Source: MGIIb-Q1 sp964342465 (GTDB lineage: Archaea; Thermoplasmatota; Poseidoniia; Poseidoniales; Thalassarchaeaceae). Taken from it: DNA of 64,000 bases. The translations under genes were made by a program, and so were the position numbers. A model generated the notes under the pieces. The model was not told where the DNA came from, did not search any database, and saw nothing but the letters and a program-made list of their open reading frames with translations. Within the stretch, counting starts at the first letter, position 1. Every line of letters starts with the position of its first letter. Where the stretch lies: the NCBI GenBank assembly GCA_964342465.1, contig CAYFFQ010000009.1, forward strand, positions 4,337-68,336. Reading direction: 5' to 3'. Positions 8,941 through 18,030 of this stretch are shown piece by piece.

Positions 8941-10467
8941 TCACGCAAGACCATCGACTCTGGCTAATACCGCCTGCGGCCTGACATAGTATTCGGTGAT
9001 GATCTGAGCGACCTGGTCGGCCTTGCGGATATCATTTAGCACCATCCAGTCGAGAATGCGCTTCCTCGTTCTCAATTCGTCGCGCATACGCTCTTGAGAG
9101 TAGTTTATCTTCACCATTATCTTCTCCAACACATACGATTTGCCGGAAAAGTCGAAGTCGTCCCTCGAGGGGTCCCACTTGAAGACCTCATTGGTTATGA
9201 CCTCAAGGCTGTGCGGGTCCACTCCCACAATTTCCACCAGTTGTTTGGTGCGACGGACACGGCGGCCATTGATACGGGTCTGAATCTGAATCGCACACGC
9301 CTCAAGAGCTGGCAGCAGAACCCTTGGAATGTCAATCGGTTTGTTCTCCAGCCTGTGCACCAGTGAGGGCACCGAGTCGGCGTGGACGGTGGAGTAGGAA
9401 CAGTGACCTGTCGCCATCGCCTGGAACAGAACATATGCCTCTGCACCACGAATCTCACCGACGATGATGTACTCAGGTCGCTCTCTCAGAGCCGCTTTCA
9501 ACAATTCGAACTCGCCGATGACGCCTTCATCGGATTCACCACCGAATCCCTGTCGCGTGAGGCCTGGAATCCAGTTCGGCTGGGGAATGTTGACCTCTCT
9601 GGTCGATTCGATGCTCACTATCTTCATCTGCCAAGGGATGAACAGAGCCATGGCGTTGAGAGTCGTCGTCTTACCCGACGCCGTTCCACCGACGAAGAGC
9701 ATCGAGACGCCCTGCTGGAAGGCTATCCAGAGATAAGCGACCATCAATGAGGTCATCGTTCTGAAGGCGATGATGTCACATGGGGAGAAGGGGTCCTCTC
9801 GGAATCTTCTGATACAGAAGGTGGAACCCCTAGTGGAAATCTCATGGCCGAGTTTCATCACGATTCTCGACCCATCCATCAGCGTCGCGTCGAGCAGAGG
9901 CTCGGCGACAGAGATGTGTTTTCCACAACGTTGTGCCAACTTGATGACATATGACTCCAATTCTTCATCGGTTGGCCACGATATCGTGGTCTCCACAGAT
10001 TCGAATTTCCGGTGATATGCGAAGATGGGAATACCTGTTCCATCGAGAGAGACATCTTCCACATTGGCGTCGTTCATCAGCACATCCATTCTTCCATACC
10101 CTATGAGATCGCGGCGGAGATAGTAGAATATCTTCGACCTCGACTTCTTGCTGATCTTCATCCCATAGGACTTGATGATCTGGTCCATCGCCGCTCGCAG
10201 GTATCCATCAGGGTCGGTGTCTATCTCTTCGATATCAGCCGTCAAAGACTTCACGAAGATGTCCATGACCTCCTCAAATTGCGCCTGTTCCTTCTTGTTG
10301 AGTGGTGGTTCAATGGCCTGATAGATGATGTTCAGGGTGCGCAGGTCACGCACGATTCTAGCGAACGCGTGCGGCGGCATGACAGGATATTTATCCAACT
10401 CCTCATACTGTGCCTGTTGGCGCCTTCTGTTTTGGCGCTGCGGTCGTCCACGTCCCTTTCGCGCCAT
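8941..10467 (-). CDS. Type II/IV secretion ATPase, TadA/VirB11 (PilB/FlaI-like)
   Basis: A 508-residue hexameric secretion ATPase that powers pilus extension. After a very basic N-terminus (residues 1-20), an N-terminal domain covers about 30-200. The core has Walker A GGTASGKTT (260-268), IESTREVNIPQ (Asp box region), Walker B YIIVGEIRG, and the His-box segment TGHCSYSTVHAD. It heads a tight five-gene operon with two membrane-platform proteins and two anchored small proteins. This gene order fits an archaeal adhesion-type pilus, not an archaellum: no FlaH or archaellin is present. ATG at 10467, downstream of a TATA-like element and a perfect inverted repeat. Confidence 0.93.
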   Translation of the reverse strand: MARKGRGRPQRQNRRRQQAQYEELDKYPVMPPHAFARIVRDLRTLNIIYQAIEPPLNKKEQAQFEEVMDIFVKSLTADIEEIDTDPDGYLRAAMDQIIKSYGMKISKKSRSKIFYYLRRDLIGYGRMDVLMNDANVEDVSLDGTGIPIFAYHRKFESVETTISWPTDEELESYVIKLAQRCGKHISVAEPLLDATLMDGSRIVMKLGHEISTRGSTFCIRRFREDPFSPCDIIAFRTMTSLMVAYLWIAFQQGVSMLFVGGTASGKTTTLNAMALFIPWQMKIVSIESTREVNIPQPNWIPGLTRQGFGGESDEGVIGEFELLKAALRERPEYIIVGEIRGAEAYVLFQAMATGHCSYSTVHADSVPSLVHRLENKPIDIPRVLLPALEACAIQIQTRINGRRVRRTKQLVEIVGVDPHSLEVITNEVFKWDPSRDDFDFSGKSYVLEKIMVKINYSQERMRDELRTRKRILDWMVLNDIRKADQVAQIITEYYVRPQAVLARVDGLA

Positions 10468-10509
10468 GTCGCTCTCACCAGCCCCGCCTCTCCGACCATC
10501 CTCAAATCG

Positions 10510-10528
10510 CTATAACCTTTGGTTATAG
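10510..10528. promoter_or_regulatory. Perfect inverted repeat in the pilus operon leader
   Basis: CTATAACC-TTT-GGTTATAG: two 8-base arms with a 3-base spacer, 43 bases upstream of the ATPase start codon. It lies between the TATA-like element and the start codon, so it could be an operator for a dimeric regulator or an RNA hairpin. It could also contain a second TATA-like element. No binding protein is known. Confidence 0.5.
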
Positions 10529-10599
10529 TTCAAGGGTGTTAAGACGCTATCCACGCCACTTTGCCTGCGGCCCATAATCAGAAGATGCGGCGTAGGGCC

Positions 10600-10608
10600 A
10601 TATTTATC
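10600..10608 (-). promoter_or_regulatory. TATA-like box for the pilus operon
   Basis: Read on the minus strand this is GATAAATAT, close to the archaeal TATA consensus, in a local AT-rich patch. It would place transcription start near 10575, giving a leader of about 105 bases that contains the inverted repeat at 10510-10528. Confidence 0.4.
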
Positions 10609-10697
10609 GGCGTAATCTGATAAAAGGTTAGGAATGGCGTGAAATTGCGAACATTCGCTCGGCTCGGAGCGGCGCATCCCTCGCCAGCCCACCGATG

Positions 10698-11107
10698 GCG
10701 GCTCGGTTTGCCCTTCCCAATCCATCAATTGGCACTCATCTTCGCCACCCCACAGAACCATTCTCCACACCGAGTTGAGCCATCAACCCGCGGCTCGGTT
10801 TGCCCTTCCCAATCCATCAGTTGGCACTCATCTTCGCCACCCCACAGAACCATTCTCCACANNNNNNNNNNNNNNNNNNNNNNNNNNNNNNNNNNNNNNN
10901 NNNNNNNNNNNNNNNNNNNNNNNNNNNNNNNNNNNNNNNNNNNNNNNNNNNNNNNNNNNNNTCCCAATCCATCAGTTGGCACTCATCTTCGCCACCCCAC
11001 AGAACCATTCTCCACACCGAGTTGAGCCATCAACCCGCGGCTCGGTTTGCCCTTCCCAATCCATCAGTTGGCACTCATCTTCGCCACCCCACAGAACCAT
11101 TCTCCAC
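10698..11107. repeat. Tandem repeat, 92-bp unit, with assembly gap
   Basis: At least four near-identical 92-bp units, starting near 10698, 10790 and 11037 (with one more straddling the gap), are interrupted by exactly 100 N (10862-10961). The gap probably marks collapsed copies of unknown number. The unit contains GGCTCGGTTTGCCC and CCACCCCACAGAACC. It fills most of the gene-free stretch 10468-11282. After it, 11108-11282 has three related motifs CTACAATTGGGAGG, CTACAACTGAAATGG and CTACAAGTGGGAGG, spaced about 50-60 bases apart. I see no gene there. Open frames across the array are low-complexity by-products. Confidence 0.9.
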
Positions 11108-11282
11108 ATCCCATTTCGCAAAGCACCTGCATCCCCTACAATTGGGAGGGGGTCGAAGCGGCAGGTGAGAAGTTTTCCTCTCTGCCTGCATCCCACTACA
11201 ACTGAAATGGTGTCCGTGACCAAACAGAGGTTTTAGCCACACGGGCCCTATCACCCCTACAAGTGGGAGGTTGACCAATCTC

Positions 11283-12899
11283 TCAGTTTTCGAAGGGCTT
11301 GCGGCCCCACCTTCTGTCAAGCATCGCGAGGAAGGAGAGACCGAGTATTACGAGGGCGGCACTTACCAGCAGAATTCCCCTCAGACCCTTCCCTGCACTA
11401 TTCTCCTCCACCAACACCGCGGTGGTGGCGTTGAGCCCCTGTTCAGAGACCATCTGACCCCAGTTTTCGTAGATGGTCATGTCTCCCTGAGTGAACGAGA
11501 TGAGGAAGAGTGAGAGGAGTGGAATGATGGTTCCAGCGTAGAACCAGCCCATGATGGAGATGTCGAAGATAGCCTTGTTGGGACGGGGACCCATGAGAAG
11601 AGCTGTCAGTGAGACGATATAGATGGAATTGGCGAGCATCACGATGAGAGCGGCGGGGAGGGCCCACATCTGGTCGAGAACCTGCGCCATGACGATGAGG
11701 AAAATCACTGAGATCCAAGTGGTTATCAGGAAATAGACGACGATTTTCGCCCGCAACAACTGCGGTAATGCGACTGGAAATCCATTCAGGTAGTCAGGAG
11801 CATCCATGCCGTTCAACCATGAGTAGAACTGGAATCCGAAGAAACCGAGAAACGGTGCGTAGGAGAGGAGGTTGAACGGAATCGGAAACGAAGCGAAGTC
11901 GACCAACCAGGCCAACAACAGGAGAAACACCAGAGGAACGGTGTAGGATATCAACATCTTGACCAATGTGTTGGAGCGCCAGAGGTCCACGAGGTCCTTC
12001 GCCACCAGCAGACGCAACACACCTCCTCCGAGAAAGGGTAGTCGTGCATAGACGGGAGCGAGTAGTTGCGGACGGGTCCGTACCTGAATCTCAAAATCAT
12101 CGGGAACGAGATGAGCGCCGAAATAAGCCAGCAGAAAGGAGAGGGGGAGGGAGACCACTGGTATCCAATGTTCATGTGTGAACTGGTAGTTCAGCCCGGG
12201 AATCAAGTATTGAACAGACACCACATCAAGAGCCGCGAGAAGCGCTGCCGCCACACCCACACCAGCCACCATGAATGACCATCTTCCACCGCGACTGAAC
12301 AGCGCCGAAGCGACGAACGAGAGGGCGAGTCCCTGTGACAGAGTCGAGGTGAGTGCGAGGAGAACCACGGGAAGTGAGGACCATTCGAGGGGTGTTGAGA
12401 GTCCTGCGAACTGTTCGAGGAGGATTCCCCCTGCCATGCCTATGACCGCGGGTGTTAGGAGCATCAAGACATAGTAGGCGACCTCCTTGGTGAAGTAGGC
12501 GAAATAGTTGGTCACAAGGTCAAGTGGTTGAACTGCTGGAGTCGCCAGCAGGTACATCTTTCCCCCTCCTCTCTGGGACACCATCACCCTGCCGATGAAT
12601 GCGAAAGAACCCATCGAAAGAGAAAACATGAAGATTCCTCCATGCATGTAGAACTTCAACTGGTCCCAAGTGAATGCCTGTTGCTCGCTATCAGCAGTGA
12701 TGAGAACCTCTCCAGTGAGGTATCTCAGCCCAACCGTCACGATGGTAGAGAGAAGAGCGAGAAGGAGTGGGAAGAGGGCTATGTGTCGCCGCTTGGCAAA
12801 GTCGATGTTCTGTCTCCACTCTTCTCGGAACATCATGCGGAATGTGACCCAGAACGATTCCGAGATGGTTGGTGGTGAGTAGTGAGTGGCCAGAGTCAC
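11283..12899 (-). CDS. ABC transporter permease (ABC-2-like)
   Basis: A 538-residue polytopic membrane protein with about 12 hydrophobic segments and no nucleotide-binding motif. It directly follows the ABC ATPase gene, overlapping it by four bases (GTGA, start GTG at 12899), so the two are translationally coupled and form one exporter. The double-length permease could supply both membrane halves. Substrate unknown; ABC-2 systems export lipids, polysaccharides or drugs. The frame also contains short soluble segments after residues 280 and 500. Confidence 0.82.
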   Translation of the reverse strand: MTLATHYSPPTISESFWVTFRMMFREEWRQNIDFAKRRHIALFPLLLALLSTIVTVGLRYLTGEVLITADSEQQAFTWDQLKFYMHGGIFMFSLSMGSFAFIGRVMVSQRGGGKMYLLATPAVQPLDLVTNYFAYFTKEVAYYVLMLLTPAVIGMAGGILLEQFAGLSTPLEWSSLPVVLLALTSTLSQGLALSFVASALFSRGGRWSFMVAGVGVAAALLAALDVVSVQYLIPGLNYQFTHEHWIPVVSLPLSFLLAYFGAHLVPDDFEIQVRTRPQLLAPVYARLPFLGGGVLRLLVAKDLVDLWRSNTLVKMLISYTVPLVFLLLLAWLVDFASFPIPFNLLSYAPFLGFFGFQFYSWLNGMDAPDYLNGFPVALPQLLRAKIVVYFLITTWISVIFLIVMAQVLDQMWALPAALIVMLANSIYIVSLTALLMGPRPNKAIFDISIMGWFYAGTIIPLLSLFLISFTQGDMTIYENWGQMVSEQGLNATTAVLVEENSAGKGLRGILLVSAALVILGLSFLAMLDRRWGRKPFEN

Positions 12900-13666
12900 T
12901 CCTCCTCGCTTCCTTCCATCGCCTCTATCTCCTCGAATGAAGTTCCCACGAGGCGGATGAAGACATCCTCCAGCGTCTCTTCATCAGATTCCTTCAATTC
13001 GGATACCTTGCCGGATGCCAGCACATGACCTCGGTCTATGACTGCAACACGGGTACAGAGCCGCTCAGCCACCTCCAAGATGTGTGTGCAGAGGAAAACG
13101 GTGCATCCCGATGCTACCATTTCGAGCAGCAGGGTTCTGCATTTACGCTGATAGATGGGGTCCAGATTGACGAACGGTTCGTCGAGGAAGAGGAGTTTGG
13201 GGCTATGGATGAGGGCTCCGGCCAACATGACCTTCTGTCTCTGACCTTTGGAGAGGTCCTTGCACAGGGTGTTGCGTTTGTCAGGGATGCCGAACCATTC
13301 CAGCCAGTACGAAACCTTGCCAGCGATGTCGTCGAGGCGGCGGAGACGAGCCACGAACTCGAGATATTCTGCGGCGGTGAGGAATGATGGAGGACTCTCC
13401 GATTCGGGAACGATGCCGACATTCGCCTTCACTTCGCGCGGGTCGGCTCTGACATTGACGCCGAGAACCCGCGCTCCACCACTAGTTGCCCGCAACTGCC
13501 CGGTCAGCAGTTTGATGAATGTCGATTTGCCAGCACCGTTGGGACCGAAAACTCCGAAGAACTCTCCCGATGCAACTCTCACATTGAGGGGATGAAGGGC
13601 GATGAAGTCGCCGAAGGCCTTGCCTATATCCTTCGCTTCAACGAGATAATCGGTTTCACTCGACAT
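12896..13666 (-). CDS. ABC transporter ATP-binding protein
   Basis: A 256-residue nucleotide-binding subunit. Seen are Walker A GPNGAGKST, the ABC signature LSKGQRQKV, Walker B LLFLDEPFVNLDP and the switch His in LCTHILEVAERL. The organisation fits the ABC-2/CcmA-like exporter group. The C-terminus is acidic (EAMEGSEEE). It is followed by the permease gene with a four-base overlap and preceded by an enoyl-CoA hydratase on the same strand 18 bp away, which may be part of the same transcript without sharing function. Confidence 0.93.
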   Translation of the reverse strand: MSSETDYLVEAKDIGKAFGDFIALHPLNVRVASGEFFGVFGPNGAGKSTFIKLLTGQLRATSGGARVLGVNVRADPREVKANVGIVPESESPPSFLTAAEYLEFVARLRRLDDIAGKVSYWLEWFGIPDKRNTLCKDLSKGQRQKVMLAGALIHSPKLLFLDEPFVNLDPIYQRKCRTLLLEMVASGCTVFLCTHILEVAERLCTRVAVIDRGHVLASGKVSELKESDEETLEDVFIRLVGTSFEEIEAMEGSEEE

Positions 13667-13684
13667 TCTCGCTTCACCCCGTAA

Positions 13685-14518
13685 TCAGCAACCCTTCCAT
13701 TGTGGTTGCTGCCGAGAGAGAAAGGCGTTCACGCCTATCTCCTTGTCCTCGGTGTCGAAGAGGCCGCAGAAGAGGGCTCTCTCAAACTCGATACCTTCCG
13801 TCAGAGGGCGCTCCAGCGCACCTCTGACCGCTTGCTTGGCGATGCGCAGGGCGTGTGGGGATTTTTCAGCGATATTGGAAGCCACTTCGTGGGTGCGCTC
13901 GCTCAGTTCACCAACCTCACACAGGATGTTGACCAATCCCATTTCGGCCGCCTTGGTGGCATCCACCATCTCTCCGCTCATCACCATCTCCAATGCCCTG
14001 CCGTAGCCGACGAGACGGGCGAGGCGCTGAGTCGCACCACCGCCGGGAATCAAACCGAGATTGATTTCCGGGGTTCCGAATTTCGAGCGGGTGGTGGCGA
14101 TTCTAAGGTCACAGGAGAGAGCGAGTTCACTGCCACCGCCGAGGGCGAATCCATCTATTGAGGCGATGGTCGGACAGGATAGATTCCACACGGCTTCCCA
14201 AGCGTTGTCTTCGAACTGCGGGCGAATCTGCTCGCTGTTTCTGCCGACGAATTCGGTGATGTCGGCTCCGGCGACGAAGGCCGCCGGCTTGGCTCGCTTG
14301 CCTTCCTTCGGCTTGAGCGGTGTCGCACCACGGATGACGACTACTCTCACCGAGGAGTCCGACTCAGCATCGGCACATGCTGATTTCAACGCCGCCACCA
14401 CTTCACTGTTCAGAGCATTCAGTTTGTCGGGTCTGTTGATGGTCCATTCCTCGATGACTCCACCGGCCGGTGAGATCCCCTCGACCTCGATTCTCTTCCG
14501 CACCAGAACATTGTCCAT
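13685..14518 (-). CDS. Enoyl-CoA hydratase (crotonase family)
   Basis: A 277-residue crotonase with both catalytic glutamates in place: Glu131 in GGGSELAL and Glu151 in FGTPEINLGLIPGGG. That supports true syn-hydration of trans-2-enoyl-CoA. Other landmarks are NRPDKLNAL (29-37) and FVAGADITEF (81-90). A basic insertion (LKPKEGKRAKPAA) sits before the oxyanion-hole strand. ATG at 14518 is one base after the upstream stop; a start at 14536 would overlap it. It differs from the other two crotonases in the window, which lack one or both Glu residues. Confidence 0.9.
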   Translation of the reverse strand: MDNVLVRKRIEVEGISPAGGVIEEWTINRPDKLNALNSEVVAALKSACADAESDSSVRVVVIRGATPLKPKEGKRAKPAAFVAGADITEFVGRNSEQIRPQFEDNAWEAVWNLSCPTIASIDGFALGGGSELALSCDLRIATTRSKFGTPEINLGLIPGGGATQRLARLVGYGRALEMVMSGEMVDATKAAEMGLVNILCEVGELSERTHEVASNIAEKSPHALRIAKQAVRGALERPLTEGIEFERALFCGLFDTEDKEIGVNAFLSRQQPQWKGC

Positions 14519-14519
14519 C

Positions 14520-15401
14520 TCACTCACCAATCTCATCTCTCATGGCATCCAGCTTTGACTGGCTTGTCATAGGTGGAGGTGGAAGAGGAAGCCCTTCGGG
14601 TGGCGGAGGAAGAATGTCCACATCCACTTCCGCCTCCGGTTCACTAGCAGCGATGAAGCCGTCATCGAGAGGCACTCTCACCTTCATTACCCTCGCATCG
14701 TCGATGCGCACATAGGTGGCACCGTAGGGATGGCCAGCCTCGACCTCTTCCGGCTCATCGAGCACTATCAGCCCATGCCCTGGCTTGGACAGTGTTGCGA
14801 GAAGGTCCTCGCCCTCGTCATGCTTGGACCACATTCGGGCGGCTGAGGCTCGAATCTCGGCCAACTGACCACGACGCCTCTCCTCGATTCGGCGCTTGAT
14901 ATCCGCCCGGTGGTCCCGCCTCCTCTCAACGACCTCTTCGATGTCGGCCTCTTCCACCTGCTCTGCCGTGATGTCGACGACGAACTCCTCGGCGACATGA
15001 ACTTCTTCGTCGATGTCGGCCTCATCCAACTGAATGACCTCGTCTGCCGACTCTCGCACCGCTTCGGAGTCACCGCTCTCACCGTTGTCACCGATTTGGT
15101 GAGAAGCGACCTTGCGCGTCCTTCTGCTGCCACCGTCATCATCTTCGTGGACCGCTTCGGGAAGGTCGAAGGCCTCCTCTTCATTTACAGATTTTGAAGT
15201 GGTGCCTACACTCTTTCCAGCCGGTCGTCGCTTCCGCCTCTTCGGCTTGCCCCCGGTGGAGACGAGAAAGAGGGCGAGGAGCAGCAGAGCAGCGGTGAAG
15301 ATGTAACCGTACATCTCATCTTCCCACTCTCCTGAGAGGAACAACTGGAAGAGAACGCCCAACACCAATGTGAGCCATAACAGGAGTCTGCCGAAGGTCA
15401 C
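14520..15401 (-). CDS. Acidic membrane-anchored hypothetical protein, 293 aa
   Basis: No family recognised. Two N-terminal TM helices (about residues 4-22 and 31-47) are followed by a basic stretch (KPKRRKRRPAGK), a long acidic, probably disordered region, a charged helical/coiled-coil block (VVERRRDHRADIKRRIEERR, about 160-195), and a small folded-looking domain. A Pro-rich run (ILPPPPEGLPLPPPP) precedes the C-terminus. It may be a membrane tether or scaffold on the cytoplasmic side. Start is GTG; the stop is one base before the enoyl-CoA hydratase ATG, so the two are co-transcribed. Confidence 0.65.
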   Translation of the reverse strand: MTFGRLLLWLTLVLGVLFQLFLSGEWEDEMYGYIFTAALLLLALFLVSTGGKPKRRKRRPAGKSVGTTSKSVNEEEAFDLPEAVHEDDDGGSRRTRKVASHQIGDNGESGDSEAVRESADEVIQLDEADIDEEVHVAEEFVVDITAEQVEEADIEEVVERRRDHRADIKRRIEERRRGQLAEIRASAARMWSKHDEGEDLLATLSKPGHGLIVLDEPEEVEAGHPYGATYVRIDDARVMKVRVPLDDGFIAASEPEAEVDVDILPPPPEGLPLPPPPMTSQSKLDAMRDEIGE

Positions 15402-15464
15402 GTCTCATCCCCTGCGGCCGCGAGCAGGTGCGACCCCTCTTTCACTATGACGGAAGGACGACTG

Positions 15465-16088
15465 TCACGAAAACACTCTCTCCAACTCTCTGAGGGCATG
15501 CCCACGATGGCTCAACTCACCCTTTTCACCGGCATTCATCTCCGCAAATGTCCTGCCATCTCCTCCCTCTGGGACAAACAGAGGGTCATATCCGAATCCG
15601 CCTTCACCCCGCACCTCCTCAGCGATGTGACCGCGACAGACACCCCTGCAGATGATGATGTCACCGCGATGGTAGAGAGCGACAGAGGCGCGGAACTCGG
15701 CGCTTCGCTCACTCTCTCCAGCCATCAGACGCAATACCCCATGCAAACCGATTTGAGAGAGAATCGGAGCGGAATAGATGCCCGGAAAGCCGCCCTGCGA
15801 GGTGATGAACAGGCCGGAATCCTCGACCAGAACGGCATCCCCTCCGACGCTGCCGCCGAGCAGTTCAAGCGCTTGCTTCAATTTCGCCTCGGCCACCTCT
15901 TCGAGGGAATCGGCCTGAGGTTCCACCAGTTCGGGCACCTTGCCATCGACGAGGAACTTTTCAACCGACCAACCATATTGGGAGAAATGGGCGCGGGCCT
16001 CGGCCAGTTTTCCCTCGTTTCCGGTGATGAAGAGAAGGCGGGGCACAGGTTGGCGAGGAGTGATTGTGAAATGAGGTTTGTTCAACAC
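15465..16088 (-). CDS. rdgB: XTP/dITP pyrophosphatase (RdgB/HAM1 family)
   Basis: A 207-residue house-cleaning nucleotidase that hydrolyses non-canonical purine triphosphates (XTP, dITP, ITP) to monophosphates. Seen are the N-terminal substrate loop FITGNEGKLAEARAHF, the catalytic Asp in VEDSGLFI, GGFGYDPLFVPEG and the terminal SHRGHAL motif. Start is a GTG at 16088 within GAGGTG; the N-terminus has about 17 residues before the core. It is divergent from the fluoride channel gene with 47 bp between them. Confidence 0.93.
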   Translation of the reverse strand: MLNKPHFTITPRQPVPRLLFITGNEGKLAEARAHFSQYGWSVEKFLVDGKVPELVEPQADSLEEVAEAKLKQALELLGGSVGGDAVLVEDSGLFITSQGGFPGIYSAPILSQIGLHGVLRLMAGESERSAEFRASVALYHRGDIIICRGVCRGHIAEEVRGEGGFGYDPLFVPEGGDGRTFAEMNAGEKGELSHRGHALRELERVFS

Positions 16089-16135
16089 CTCTCTCGCATC
16101 ATAGTGAAAAGTGAGAGTCCACCCGAACCACTCTC

Positions 16136-16510
16136 ATGGAGCTGAAGGGGTTGTTGCTGGTCGCTCTCGGTGGGGCTATCGGAGCCACTGCCCGCTATGC
16201 CATTCAGGAGTGGAACCCTTCCGATTTCCCTTTCAGCACCCTTATCGTCAATGTGCTCGGTTCATTTCTGCTCGGAATTCTCATCGCCGTGGCTATGGTC
16301 AACGAACAGGTGACTTCCGAAATAGTGCTCTTCGCCGGAGTGGGTGCCCTCGGAGCCTTCACCACGATGTCCACACTGAGCGTTGATTTCATTCAATTGA
16401 TGGATTCCGGTGATAGGCTTCCCGCCCTTACCTACATGATGGTCAATTTCATCCTCTGCCCACTAGCCGCCTTCATCGGATGGAGATATCTTCCTCTGGT
16501 TCTGAGTTGA
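16136..16510 (+). CDS. crcB: Fluoride channel Fluc/CrcB
   Basis: A 124-residue protein with four TM helices, the normal size for dual-topology Fluc channels that export fluoride as homodimers. Seen are GGAIGATARY near the N-terminus, NVLGSFLLG in helix 2, and GALGAFTTMSTLS in helix 3, which holds the central Na+ site and Phe-box region. Only 47 bases separate it from the divergent rdgB start and no crcB fluoride riboswitch is recognisable there. Confidence 0.92.
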   Translation: MELKGLLLVALGGAIGATARYAIQEWNPSDFPFSTLIVNVLGSFLLGILIAVAMVNEQVTSEIVLFAGVGALGAFTTMSTLSVDFIQLMDSGDRLPALTYMMVNFILCPLAAFIGWRYLPLVLS

Positions 16511-16637
16511 GCAGACCCTCGGAATGACAACCACACCGCCATTCATCCGCTCTCTTGTGGACCCCCTCTTCTCCAGCCCTAGCCCAACACCTCAGGTTGA
16601 CAATGGCCGAAAGCAACCGCAGAGGGTGACGGGAATA

Positions 16638-16649
16638 CCCTTTTATTCC
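16638..16649 (+). promoter_or_regulatory. TATA-like box before the zinc-ribbon gene
   Basis: CCCTTTTATTCC lies about 40 bases before the ATG at 16680, fitting an archaeal promoter with a short leader. GAGGT near 16669 is a possible ribosome site. This supports the shorter start for the zinc-ribbon protein. Confidence 0.4.
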
Positions 16650-16679
16650 ACCCCAAGGAAGGAGTTTGAGGTCATTGAC

Positions 16680-16982
16680 ATGGCAGAGGAAGGAACGGTG
16701 CGCGGGTGCAGAGTCTGTGATGCACCGATTGTCACATCTTCTTTCAAGTGTCCCGAATGTGGTGCGCGACAGAGTAAAAGAAAAGGAAACTCACGTAGCA
16801 CCAATCCGAAGAATAAAGCACTCAAACCAGAGAAGAAATGCTATGGAAAACAAGGGAACTTTAAGACCGTATCACAGGCGAAAGCAGAACAGAAGAGGGT
16901 TTATCAAAACCGTGGAACGATGCAGAGATATTACTATTGTACTTCTTGTAAATCATACCATCTCACGAAGAGTAAAACTTAG
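16680..16982 (+). CDS. Small zinc-ribbon protein, possible virus-like origin
   Basis: A 100-residue basic protein with two Cys pairs near the N-terminus (CRVCDAPI and CPECGARQ) and a C-terminal pair in YYYCTSCKSYHLTK. The segment before it (KTVSQAKAEQKRVYQNRGT) plus the CxxC-x-x-x-HLT ending resembles small zinc-ribbon proteins common in phages and plasmids, where it may bind nucleic acid. The gene is more AT-rich than its neighbours, which suggests transfer. The ATG at 16680 is chosen over an upstream in-frame start because of the TATA and Shine-Dalgarno positions. Its 3' end overlaps the convergent Hjc-like gene by four bases. Confidence 0.7.
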   Translation: MAEEGTVRGCRVCDAPIVTSSFKCPECGARQSKRKGNSRSTNPKNKALKPEKKCYGKQGNFKTVSQAKAEQKRVYQNRGTMQRYYYCTSCKSYHLTKSKT

Positions 16983-17638
16983 AGCCGGAATCTCCCCATC
17001 CACGCTTCTCTCTCATGTTCTGGGGTAGTGGTGACCACGCTCGCCTCCCCTTCTCTCTTCTCGGAGGGTCGAGTGAACTCCGAAACTTTCGCCAATAGGA
17101 CCTCAGCGGTGCGCGAATAACTCTCCTCATCTCGACAGAGCAGGGCGAGGAACTTGTGCAGTGGCAATCCAGCATCCCAATCGAGATGTGGCTTGCCCGT
17201 CTTTGTCAGTGGAAGGGCCGGCACCGTCCTACCGATGACCGACAATTTGCCGCTCAGACTCTCAGTCTTGATGCGCAGAATCCGCCATGAATCACCCCGC
17301 ACACCTTTCAGACGCATGGCATAGATGGGCATCAGACCACATCTCTCAGCCTCCTTCTTGAGGTCGCAGTACTGCTGCCAAAGTCTGCCTGAGAGGTAGA
17401 GTTTCTTCTTCTTAGTCGACTTCACCTCGATGGGGAATGAGATGTCTCCACGGACCGCCAACAGGTCGCCGGCTCCGGCGCAGCCGCTTCCAGCCGCCCT
17501 CACAACGAGGAAGGGGCGGCGGATGACCTGCATGGCGCGGGCTTTCTCTACCGGTGTGCAACTGCGCGTGACCGCTCTCACACCATCGGCGGAGCCGGCG
17601 AGAACTGCTTTCAATTCGCGCTCATACAGAGAAGCCAT
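16979..17638 (-). CDS. Hjc-like archaeal Holliday junction resolvase family protein
   Basis: A 219-residue protein whose N-terminal 120 residues match the Hjc nuclease fold: YERELKAVL (catalytic Glu), FLVVRAAGSG (43-52), AGDLLAV (Asp58) and the PIEVKS motif (Glu71, Lys73). These acidic residues bind Mg2+ to cut four-way junctions. It is longer than the usual 120-140 residues; the C-terminal 90 residues are not part of the known fold and carry several basic and acidic stretches. ATG at 17638 aligns with the family start; an upstream in-frame Met adds eight residues. Confidence 0.8.
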   Translation of the reverse strand: MASLYERELKAVLAGSADGVRAVTRSCTPVEKARAMQVIRRPFLVVRAAGSGCAGAGDLLAVRGDISFPIEVKSTKKKKLYLSGRLWQQYCDLKKEAERCGLMPIYAMRLKGVRGDSWRILRIKTESLSGKLSVIGRTVPALPLTKTGKPHLDWDAGLPLHKFLALLCRDEESYSRTAEVLLAKVSEFTRPSEKREGEASVVTTTPEHEREAWMGRFRL

Positions 17639-17749
17639 CGGACTACACGCCACTCCATCCATTCAATACAATGTCGGCCGACTTCCTCTAGAGCGGACCC
17701 ATTCTCGCACCTCAACCCATCCCACCGACAATAATTTCAGGATGACTCC

Positions 17750-18030
17750 CCACCAACTCCAAGACAGACCCCGAACCGACTCTAATACCGACTCTGAACC
17801 AACTCCAAGACTGAACCTGTGCCAACTCCAAGAACGACTCTGAACCAACTCCCAGAACGACCTCGAACCAAGCCCCAGACCAGTTCCTGAACGAAACCGA
17901 GCCAACTCCCAGAACGACCTCGAACCAAGCCCCAGACCAGTTCCTGAACGAAACTGAACCAACTCCCAGAACGACCTCGAACCAAGCCCCAGACCAGTTC
18001 CCGAACGAAAACGAGCCAACTCCCAGACCG
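17750..18030. repeat. Tandem repeat, 57-bp unit, intergenic
   Basis: Three clear 57-bp copies start at 17851, 17908 and 17965, with a partial fourth at 18022 and more degenerate, shorter units back to about 17750. The unit is rich in AACTCC and CCAGACCAG. It lies between the Hjc-like gene and tRNA-Ile. Because 57 is divisible by 3, long open frames cross it, but one continues through the tRNA and is clearly not a gene. 18031-18186 holds no gene I can support. Confidence 0.88.

Noticed and set aside
10639..11236. Protein-coding frames across the 92-bp array
   Set aside because: They contain the N gap, are present in several frames, and have no start context or known domain.
16089..16135. Fluoride riboswitch before the Fluc gene
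   Set aside because: Only 47 bases are available and the conserved pseudoknot sequence is not seen.
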